From positions 1 to 20,325 of IMG/VR virus record IMGVR_UViG_3300001450_000441: DNA of 20,325 nucleotides; one strand, given 5' to 3'. Every line of letters starts with the position of its first letter. The first letter of the stretch is position 1. Under the pieces are notes generated by a model. The model had not been told where the DNA came from. It worked only from the letters and a program-made list of their open reading frames with translations, and did no database searches. A program made the position numbers and the translations under genes. Positions 5,113 to 10,965 of this stretch are shown in pieces. Source of the DNA: a virus.

Positions 5113-5354
5113 TGACATGGTTCAATGTTAAAATAAAATTAATACAAGAGTCGGTTTTTAATGTAGATATAGAAGCTGACAGTTGTGAAGAGGCAGAACA
5201 AATAGCCACGGACAGTGTATGGGATGATGATTACGCTGATTGGATAAGGTCATCACTTGAAATTACTGATGAGGAGTATGATGCTGATGAGTGGTGTCGA
5301 GACTGTGATAGGCCTATTGATTACTGTAAATGTGAGGAGGATAAAGATGAGTAA
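5112..5354 (+). CDS. DpnD/PcfM-like domain with a C-terminal zinc-knuckle-like Cys cluster
   Basis: 80 residues from an ATG overlapping the previous stop (TAATG). Residues 3-36 repeat the pattern seen in the gene at 4109: beta strands and then VDIEADSCEEAEQIA. The middle is very acidic. The tail has Cys62, Cys65, Cys72 and Cys74 in the pattern CxxC-x6-CxC, which could bind one zinc ion. No catalytic residues are recognised. It overlaps the next gene by 8 nt. Confidence 0.7.
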   Translation: MTWFNVKIKLIQESVFNVDIEADSCEEAEQIATDSVWDDDYADWIRSSLEITDEEYDADEWCRDCDRPIDYCKCEEDKDE

Positions 5355-5541
5355 CCCAAATAATAATATGAATGCCTACAAACAAGCATTGCAAATTAAC
5401 AGGGATTTGAAGAAAGAAAATGACAGGCTGGTTGCTGTATTAGTAGAGGTAAACGAGTATCTTATAGGTTATAATATTACTTCCTCTGTTGAAGACAGGG
5501 ATATTGGTAAACTACAACAATTAATAGGAGATGTGCTATGA
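5347..5541 (+). CDS. Small helical protein of unknown function
   Basis: 64 residues from the ATG at 5347, chosen because GAGGAGG (5334-5340) lies 6 nt upstream; a longer in-frame ORF runs back to 5257 but would overlap the previous gene by nearly 100 nt. Residues 10-40 form an amphipathic, Lys/Glu-rich helix (NRDLKKENDRLVAVLVEVNEYL) of leucine-zipper type. It is coupled to the next gene by ATGA. Function unknown. Confidence 0.65.
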   Translation: MSNPNNNMNAYKQALQINRDLKKENDRLVAVLVEVNEYLIGYNITSSVEDRDIGKLQQLIGDVL

Positions 5542-5714
5542 GTAAGATAGGAAATTATTTAATATGGTGTGAAGAGCAAGGCTATACTGATGATGAGGGT
5601 GTAGTCTCTATGGAATATGCTACTGAGTATATGAAGACTAAAGAATATTACCAAGAACATATAAACTTTAGTAAATTATTAGAAGATAATGACAGTGCTA
5701 AGAGTATACAATAA
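5538..5714 (+). CDS. Small acidic protein closing the early operon
   Basis: 58 residues from an ATGA overlap, with GGAG at 5527-5530 as ribosome site. It is acidic and Tyr-rich (YLIWCEEQGYTDDEG, TEYMKTKEYYQEH). No membrane segment, no known motif. It ends 6 nt before the extended -10 at 5721, so the operon appears to run into the second control region without a visible terminator. Confidence 0.62.
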   Translation: MSKIGNYLIWCEEQGYTDDEGVVSMEYATEYMKTKEYYQEHINFSKLLEDNDSAKSIQ

Positions 5715-5720
5715 AAGTTA

Positions 5721-5729
5721 TGATATAAT
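5721..5729 (+). promoter_or_regulatory. Extended -10 promoter before the replication unit
   Basis: TGATATAAT is an extended -10 with a perfect TATAAT (5724-5729), at the very start of the gene-free control region. No -35 is evident. It would give the ssDNA-binding protein message a leader of about 205 nt containing the repeats and hairpins below. Confidence 0.48.
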
Positions 5730-5736
5730 AATACTT

Positions 5737-5809
5737 AGTATATATACTAGGTTTACCTATGATGTTACTAGTTGTAAGTTATATATAGTATATATTCTAG
5801 GTTTACCTA
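5737..5809. repeat. Two 23-bp direct repeats with CTAGGTTTACCTAG dyads
   Basis: Bases 5737-5759 and 5787-5809 are identical at 22 of 23 positions and start exactly 50 bp apart. Each begins AGTATATAT and ends CTAGGTTTACCTA. In the second copy the dyad is complete (CTAGGT-TT-ACCTAG, 5797-5810). Between them, 5774-5793 matches 1214-1233 in the divergent region at 19 of 20 bases. They are probable regulator-binding or phage-specific promoter sites. The 50-bp spacing is within half a base pair of five turns at 10.5 bp per turn (52.5 bp would be exact), so same-face binding is only approximate. Confidence 0.6.
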
Positions 5810-5820
5810 GTTTAGTATCT

Positions 5821-5868
5821 CTAGATGTGTCACAGTTTTTCCTTCCATTTTTTCTGTGGCACTTCTAG
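5821..5868 (+). promoter_or_regulatory. 15-bp hairpin with polypyrimidine loop upstream of the ssDNA-binding protein gene
   Basis: Left arm 5821-5835 (CTAGATGTGTCACAG) and right arm 5854-5868 (CTGTGGCACTTCTAG) pair at 14 of 15 positions in RNA, one of them G-U, with one U-U mismatch. The 18-nt loop is almost all pyrimidine. No U-run follows. A leader hairpin, mRNA processing site or DNA operator are all possible. Confidence 0.5.
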
Positions 5869-5894
5869 TGGTATTAATACTGCTAATAAAAGCT

Positions 5895-5910
5895 ACGCAT
5901 TTAAATGCGT
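5895..5910. promoter_or_regulatory. Palindrome copy 4 before the ssDNA-binding protein gene
   Basis: Perfect ACGCATTTAAATGCGT, 31 nt upstream of the ATG at 5942 and 20 nt before the AGGAG ribosome site. It follows the hairpin at 5821-5868 by 26 nt. Confidence 0.72.
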
Positions 5911-5941
5911 GGCATTGATGTTAACTATAAAGGAGATATAT

Positions 5942-6328
5942 ATGTCAGAAACAATGGCACTAACTGGTAAGGTTGTATTTAATCATGTAACTATACCCGA
6001 CAACTTCAAAGGCTCAGAGAGATATGCTCTGACCATTGCGTTGGATAAGGCTGGTCTTAAAACTGCTGAGAAAGCAGGTCTTAAGACTAGTGAGTATGAT
6101 GGTAATGTACAAATTACTAGTCGCAGAAAGGTAGACTTTGACCGACCTAAGATTTACAATAAAGACAAGACGTTGGTTGATGTCGGACACCTGTCGCTAT
6201 ATGGAGATAAGGTAACTGTGGCTGTTAAGCAGGGTAAGGGAGACTTCAGCGAATACACCTATCTTGAGGCTATTCGTGTGGAAGAGAAGGCAGATGGAGT
6301 GGAGGACTTTGACCCATCTGAATTTTAA
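5942..6328 (+). CDS. Single-stranded DNA-binding protein (T7 gp2.5-type role)
   Basis: 128 residues. It should coat ssDNA at the fork and recruit polymerase and primase-helicase. The start is the ATG at 5942 with AGGAG 6 nt upstream; a longer in-frame ORF exists from 5825, but it would translate the palindrome and hairpin. The body alternates beta strands (GKVVFNHVTIPD, RYALTIALDK, NVQITSRRKVDF, HLSLYGDKVTVAVKQGKG, TYLEAIRVEE) as in an OB fold. The tail EEKADGVEDFDPSEF is acidic and ends in Phe, the partner-binding tail of phage and bacterial SSBs. The place before primase-helicase and polymerase supports the call. Sequence similarity to a named SSB was not testable here. Confidence 0.78.
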   Translation: MSETMALTGKVVFNHVTIPDNFKGSERYALTIALDKAGLKTAEKAGLKTSEYDGNVQITSRRKVDFDRPKIYNKDKTLVDVGHLSLYGDKVTVAVKQGKGDFSEYTYLEAIRVEEKADGVEDFDPSEF

Positions 6329-6349
6329 TTCTGACTAGGCTGTTAAACA

Positions 6350-6378
6350 GGGGCATCTTCGGATGCCCTTTATATTTT
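6350..6378 (+). terminator. Hairpin terminator with UUCG tetraloop after the ssDNA-binding protein gene
   Basis: GGGCATC (6351-6357), loop TTCG, GATGCCC (6362-6368), then TTTATATTTT. The T tract is interrupted, so read-through is likely. This would give more ssDNA-binding protein transcript than downstream replication transcript, as suits a stoichiometric protein. Confidence 0.75.
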
Positions 6379-6394
6379 AAGTAAGGGAGAAAAC

Positions 6395-8044
6395 ATGGAA
6401 AATAAATTACTCCGTAAGGAGCAATGCCCAGATTGTGCTGAGTCTGGTGCTGATACAAGCAAGGATAACATGGCTGTTTATTCGGATGGACAGACACACT
6501 GCTTTGCGTGTAACAAGCATGGATTTATAGAGCATAAAGAAAAGGTACAGGTGGTTGAACCCACCAAGAAAGACTGGATGGTTGAGTATAGCAGAGGTGA
6601 TTACTATGCACTGCCTGATAGAAAGCTAAGGGCCGAGACACTTGAGAAGTACAAAGTCAAGGCAGAGAAAGATGGCAAAGGCAACATCATCAAGCACCAC
6701 TATCCCAATCACAATAAGAAAGGTGAGATGGTGGGTATAAAGACAAGGATAGTAGCCAACAAGAAGTTCTTTGGTGCTGGCAAGACTAGTGCAGTCAACC
6801 AGTTGTTTGGTCAGTCTTTGTTCAGGTCGGGTGGTAAGTTCATTACCATATGTGAGGGTGAGTTAGATGCTATGGCTACCTATGAGATGTTTGGTTCTAA
6901 GTGGCCCTGTGTTAGTGTAATCAATGGTGCTAACTGTGTTGATAACATCAAGGCTAATCTTGAGTGGCTTGATTCGTTTGAAACTGTGGTGATATGCTTT
7001 GATAATGATGAGGCAGGAAGAAAAGCTGCGAGGTTAGTAGCACCTGTGCTTGGCCCTAATAAATGTAAGATACTGACACTGGCTAAACACAAGGATGCAT
7101 GTGATTACCTGTCAAGTGGTGATGCTAAAGCATTCTATGATGAATGGTGGAATGATGCCAAGCCATACACTGTTAGTGGTGTGGCTACCATAGAGGACAT
7201 GCGTAATGCCATGATGGATTACCGGGACACAGAACTAATACCTCTGCCCGATTCGTTTGGCAATCTTAATGAGATGATGCGTGGTGGTGTAGCCAGAGGT
7301 GAGTTGGTGAGTATCATTGCACACACTAGTATAGGTAAGACTACCATACTTAATGAACTCATATACCACTTTGCTTTTAACACGAAAGAAAAGATAGGTT
7401 GCTTTATGGTGGAGGATAATATAGACGAGACCATTAGGAAAGTGGTGAGTGTACACACAGGTGAGAACATGCAGTTGACCAAGCCTAATGACTTGGATGT
7501 TGAACATATAATGGACAACGCTATAGACATAGGGTTTGGCTCTAAGATACAACTGCATAACGATGGTGGTGGTAGCATAGACTTGGAAGAAATGTTCGCC
7601 AAGATTAGATACTTTATAAAAGGAGTGGGTTGTTCTGTTATACTTGTTGACCCATTGCATACTGCTATTAAGAACTTGAGCAATGAGAACATCGAGGAAG
7701 TTATGGATAGATTTATTAAACTGTGCAAGGAGACAAAGGCTACAGTGATACTGTCTACACATACTAGAAAGCCAGATGATGGCTCACATCCTCATAAGAT
7801 TAGTGAGTATGATGTCAAGGGTAGTGGTGCTATACCCCAAGCGTGTCACACTAATATACTATTCTCAAGAGACAAGTTAGCAGAGGATGAGTACGAGAAG
7901 AACTCTACTAGGATACGAGTGCCAAAGATGAGGAGGACTGGACAGACTGGTGAGGCAGGATGGGCATTCTTCAATGGCATTACTGGTAGATTAGAGAAAG
8001 GACAAAACCCTAATGCCCAAGGAGGTGGCGATGCGGACTTTTAG
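6395..8044 (+). CDS. Bifunctional primase-helicase (T7 gp4-like)
   Basis: 549 residues, close to T7 gp4 (566). It makes RNA primers and unwinds DNA at the phage fork. Domains in order: a Cys4 zinc-binding domain (Cys11, Cys14, Cys36, Cys39); a TOPRIM primase with EGELDA at 154-159 and DNDEAG at 203-208; a RecA-type DnaB helicase with Walker A AHTSIGKTT at 309-317 (Lys315) and Walker B VILVDP ending at about Asp419-Pro420, then the ILSTHTRKP strand. GGGAG lies upstream of the ATG. Zinc motif and catalytic residues are all intact, so both activities are expected. The gene overlaps the polymerase start by 14 nt. Confidence 0.95.
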   Translation: MENKLLRKEQCPDCAESGADTSKDNMAVYSDGQTHCFACNKHGFIEHKEKVQVVEPTKKDWMVEYSRGDYYALPDRKLRAETLEKYKVKAEKDGKGNIIKHHYPNHNKKGEMVGIKTRIVANKKFFGAGKTSAVNQLFGQSLFRSGGKFITICEGELDAMATYEMFGSKWPCVSVINGANCVDNIKANLEWLDSFETVVICFDNDEAGRKAARLVAPVLGPNKCKILTLAKHKDACDYLSSGDAKAFYDEWWNDAKPYTVSGVATIEDMRNAMMDYRDTELIPLPDSFGNLNEMMRGGVARGELVSIIAHTSIGKTTILNELIYHFAFNTKEKIGCFMVEDNIDETIRKVVSVHTGENMQLTKPNDLDVEHIMDNAIDIGFGSKIQLHNDGGGSIDLEEMFAKIRYFIKGVGCSVILVDPLHTAIKNLSNENIEEVMDRFIKLCKETKATVILSTHTRKPDDGSHPHKISEYDVKGSGAIPQACHTNILFSRDKLAEDEYEKNSTRIRVPKMRRTGQTGEAGWAFFNGITGRLEKGQNPNAQGGGDADF

Positions 8045-9755
8045 TTGTGATATAGAGACAGATGGACTAGACCCTAGTGTTGTATGGTGTATAGCTGTGC
8101 AAGATATAGACTCGGGACAGGTCATTACCTTTTCAGGTACTACCCTTGGATTGTTTAAGCCTTGGATGGCATCAGAGGTAGACTGTCTTGTGTTTCACAA
8201 TGGCATAGGTTTTGATGTGCCAGTCTTGACTCGACTGTGTGGCATAGACTTTAGTGATGTCCAGATTATGGACACATTGGTGATGAGTCAGTTAGATGAG
8301 CCACGCAGGGATGCAGGACATTCACTTGCTAGTTGGGGTGAGCGTCTGGGATTTGATAAAGGAGACCACGAGGACTGGTCTAAGTTTAGTGAAGAGATGT
8401 TGACTTACTGTATCAGAGATACTGAGATTACAACGAAGTTATACAGACACCTTAAGCTAAAAGAACTGAGCCAAGATGCACTGGCACTTGAGTATGCTAC
8501 AAAGAAACACTGCACACAACAAGAGAACAATGGATGGCACTTTGATTTTCATGGTGCAATGCTATTACTTCAGGATATTAATGAAGACTTGCGTAGTGTA
8601 GAGGAGGAGGTGCATAAAACATTTACACCACTGGCTGTTTGGAAAAGCAAAGCACCAGTCAAGAATAGATGGAAGAAAGGTGGTGGTCGCACTATGGCAT
8701 ATCAATCAGAGGTAAAACTTGAGTGCCATACTAATGAAGATGGTGACTATGGTTATTGGCACTACCCTGAGTTTAATCTAGGCAGTAGGCAACAGGTAGG
8801 AAGATACCTCATGCACTATGGTTGGAAACCCAGTGAGCATACTGCAACTGGATTGCCTAAGGTAGATGAGAGTACGCTTAAGGATGTTGATATACCTGAG
8901 GCCAAGCTAATAGCTAGGTACTTGATGCTACAGAAGAGGCAGGGTCAGGTTAGCAGCTGGATAGATGAGTACAACTACAACACAGGAAGAATACACAGTA
9001 GAGTACACACCATGGGAACTGTCACACACCGGATGTCTAGTAGTAACCCGAACTTACAGCAAGTTACTGCAAGTAACAAGGAGTATGGACAAGAGATGCG
9101 TGGTTTGTTTACTGTACCTGATGGCAAGGTGATTGTGGGTGCTGACCTTTCCGGATTAGAACTCAGGTGTCTCGCCCACTACATGAAAGATAATAACTAT
9201 ACTGAAGAGATACTCAGTGGTGACATACACACAGCTAATCAAAAAGCTGCAGGTCTTGCCACTCGTGATGAGTCCAAGAGATTCATCTATGCTTACCTGT
9301 ATGGTGGAGGTGACAACCTGATAGGTAACATATGTGGTGGTGGCAGGGAGTTAGGCAAGAAAGTAAAGGCTCAGTTTCTAGACAACACACCAGCACTGCG
9401 TAGCTTGAGAGTACGCATTGAGAAAGCTAGCAAGAGAGGTTGGATTAGAACACTTGATGGTCGCAGGGTACATGTGCGTAGTCCACACTCAGCACTTAAC
9501 TTTTTGTTACAGAGTGCAGGCTCAATCATAGCAAAGAGAGCATGGGTTACATTCCATTCTCTTGCACATGAGTTTAGTTACAAACAGTTAGGTGTGATAC
9601 ATGATGAGATACAGATAGAGTGTGACACATCAGATGCAGACGCTATAGGAAAGCTAGTCGTTGATGCTATGGAGTCAACAACACAGTATTACAAATTGAA
9701 TTGCCCTATTACTGGTGAGTATAAAATAGGTAAAACATGGAACGATACACACTAA
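8031..9755 (+). CDS. Family A DNA polymerase with 3'-5' exonuclease (T7-like)
   Basis: 574 residues from the ATG at 8031, chosen because AAGGAGG (8019-8025) lies 5 nt upstream; an in-frame ATG at 8013 has no such site. The exonuclease motifs are SCDIETDGL (Asp7, Glu9), VFHNGIGFD, and TYCIRDTEITTKLYRHL. The polymerase motifs are A (ADLSGLELR, Asp372), B (RDESKRFIYAYLYGGG with Arg412, Lys416, Tyr420) and C (HDE, 524-526). Tyr420 sits at the position of E. coli Phe762 and T7 Tyr526. It is about 130 residues shorter than T7 polymerase, so the thioredoxin-binding insert of the thumb is probably absent. It is translationally coupled to primase-helicase. Confidence 0.96.
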   Translation: MRTFSCDIETDGLDPSVVWCIAVQDIDSGQVITFSGTTLGLFKPWMASEVDCLVFHNGIGFDVPVLTRLCGIDFSDVQIMDTLVMSQLDEPRRDAGHSLASWGERLGFDKGDHEDWSKFSEEMLTYCIRDTEITTKLYRHLKLKELSQDALALEYATKKHCTQQENNGWHFDFHGAMLLLQDINEDLRSVEEEVHKTFTPLAVWKSKAPVKNRWKKGGGRTMAYQSEVKLECHTNEDGDYGYWHYPEFNLGSRQQVGRYLMHYGWKPSEHTATGLPKVDESTLKDVDIPEAKLIARYLMLQKRQGQVSSWIDEYNYNTGRIHSRVHTMGTVTHRMSSSNPNLQQVTASNKEYGQEMRGLFTVPDGKVIVGADLSGLELRCLAHYMKDNNYTEEILSGDIHTANQKAAGLATRDESKRFIYAYLYGGGDNLIGNICGGGRELGKKVKAQFLDNTPALRSLRVRIEKASKRGWIRTLDGRRVHVRSPHSALNFLLQSAGSIIAKRAWVTFHSLAHEFSYKQLGVIHDEIQIECDTSDADAIGKLVVDAMESTTQYYKLNCPITGEYKIGKTWNDTH

Positions 9756-9784
9756 TTTTAAGGTAAAATACATACTAATTTTAA
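9751..9784 (+). repeat. Short direct repeat at the polymerase-exonuclease junction
   Basis: ACTAATTTTAA occurs at 9751-9761 and 9774-9784; GGTAAAA precedes both, with a 10-bp shorter spacing in the second. The first copy contains the polymerase stop codon. It looks like a small local duplication in the 45-bp intergenic gap; no function is evident. Confidence 0.45.
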
Positions 9785-9800
9785 TGAGAGGAGAAAGACT

Positions 9801-10607
9801 ATGAAGTCTATAAATACACTAATCCCTGACATATACAGTGTGATGGAGTCCAAGCAGTACGATGGTGACTTGAACTCTATTGCAATGCAGGCAGGGAGAG
9901 AAGTAGAGGATGCAATCAAAGATGCATTCACACCTAGAGAAGACAACAGAGGTTTGCGTATGTCTGGCATAGGTAGATGTGAAAGAGCACAATGGTACAA
10001 CTACAAAGGATACACCCCTGAGGCAATCAAGGGTGAGGTGTACCTAACTTTTTTGCAAGGCCATATACTAGAAGCAGTGCTTGTAGCTTTGGTTAAACTA
10101 TCAGGACATACAGTAACAGAACAACAAAAGAAACACACGATTGAAGGAATCAATGGTTCTCAAGACTGTACAATTGATGGTGAATTAGTTGACATAAAGA
10201 CTGCAAGTGCGTGGTCTTGGGAAAACAAATTCAAAGAGGCAGGCATTGCTGATGATGCGTTTGGTTACATCAAGCAACTATCTGCTTATGGTAAAGGAGA
10301 CAAGAGAAAAAAAGGATATTTCCTTGCCTTAAATAAAAACAAATCAACACTTAAGTTATGCGAGCAGACACTAGAGCAAGACATAGATACTTTTATTGTT
10401 GATTTAAAAAGCAAGATGGAACTAGACACACCACCGATGAGACTAGCTAATGCAACAACTTGGAACAAAGCCAAGACAGAAGAGAAGTTGTGCATGACCT
10501 GTGCGTTCTGTGGTTTTAAGAATGATTGCTTTGGTAGTTTAGACGCTAGACCTATTCCATCTGGAAAAATAACTAATTACTATGTAACAAGTGGAGCTGA
10601 CTTTTGA
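9801..10607 (+). CDS. Cas4/AddB-like Fe-S PD-(D/E)XK exonuclease
   Basis: 268 residues. This is likely the phage recombination or host-DNA-degrading exonuclease, in the place of T7 gp6. Nuclease motifs: QGHILE (86-91, Glu91), Asp126, then VDIKTAS with Asp131 and Lys133, and QLSAY with Gln159 and Tyr163 (motif IV). Four cysteines fit an Fe-S clamp: Cys60 in GRCERA, then Cys234, Cys237 and Cys243 (CxxC-x5-C), with an extra Cys231. This arrangement, one early Cys and three late, is that of Cas4 and AddB. GAGGAGAAAG lies before the ATG. No CRISPR genes are nearby, so a CRISPR role is unlikely. The stop overlaps the TTG start of the next gene. Confidence 0.88.
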   Translation: MKSINTLIPDIYSVMESKQYDGDLNSIAMQAGREVEDAIKDAFTPREDNRGLRMSGIGRCERAQWYNYKGYTPEAIKGEVYLTFLQGHILEAVLVALVKLSGHTVTEQQKKHTIEGINGSQDCTIDGELVDIKTASAWSWENKFKEAGIADDAFGYIKQLSAYGKGDKRKKGYFLALNKNKSTLKLCEQTLEQDIDTFIVDLKSKMELDTPPMRLANATTWNKAKTEEKLCMTCAFCGFKNDCFGSLDARPIPSGKITNYYVTSGADF

Positions 10608-10777
10608 AACAACTACCTGAACTAAAGGCATACATTGCATCAACGTATGATGTGTGCCTTATATGTGATGAACTAGAAATTGAACCACAAGAATTGCTAG
10701 ATGCTTTTGAAAAAAGATTAATAGAAAAGCAAGACAGGTTTCTTGAAGACTTTGAGGAGAGTACATGGACTACATAG
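10604..10777 (+). CDS. Small TTG-start helical protein
   Basis: 57 residues from the TTG at 10604, which overlaps the exonuclease stop (TTGA); GGAG at 10593-10596 is 7 nt upstream. No ATG is available in this frame near the start. The sequence holds two Cys (CLIC, 18-21) and a charged helix (LLDAFEKRLIEKQDRFLEDFEE). The coupling, ribosome site and lack of a coding gap without it support reality. RusA at 13786 uses the same TTGA arrangement. Function unknown. Confidence 0.68.
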   Translation: MKQLPELKAYIASTYDVCLICDELEIEPQELLDAFEKRLIEKQDRFLEDFEESTWTT

Positions 10778-10965
10778 AAATAAGTATTGCTTTCATATTG
10801 TTAGGTGCTGGTGCTATATACTTCACACACAAGAGAGCATACCAAAAAGGAATTACTGATGCTGTGCTTATGCACAGAACTGGTAGATTAAAATATAAAG
10901 ACTATCTAGATGATGCAGGTGAACGCATGGTAGACATAGAGATAGAACCACTGGAGGAAGAATGA
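10765..10965 (+). CDS. Small membrane-anchored protein
   Basis: 66 residues. One N-terminal transmembrane helix (about 5-22, EISIAFILLGAGAIYF) is followed by a basic segment (THKRAYQKG) and an acidic cytoplasmic-type tail ending EPLEEE. GAGGAG lies 5 nt before the ATG. It overlaps the preceding gene by 13 nt and the ribonucleotide reductase by 4 nt (ATGA). Similar membrane-anchored small proteins occur in marine phages, as I recall; function unknown. Confidence 0.7.
   Translation: MDYIEISIAFILLGAGAIYFTHKRAYQKGITDAVLMHRTGRLKYKDYLDDAGERMVDIEIEPLEEE

Noticed and set aside
5825-5941. N-terminal extension of the ssDNA-binding protein from 5825
   Set aside because: It would translate the hairpin and palindrome, lacks a ribosome site, and the ATG at 5942 has a clear AGGAG.
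7219-7762. Long minus-strand ORFs of 169 and 175 codons
   Set aside because: They lie wholly inside the primase-helicase gene, show no ribosome site or motif, and are antisense shadows of a well-supported gene. The same holds for 11789-12181 and 10982-11389 within the reductase gene.
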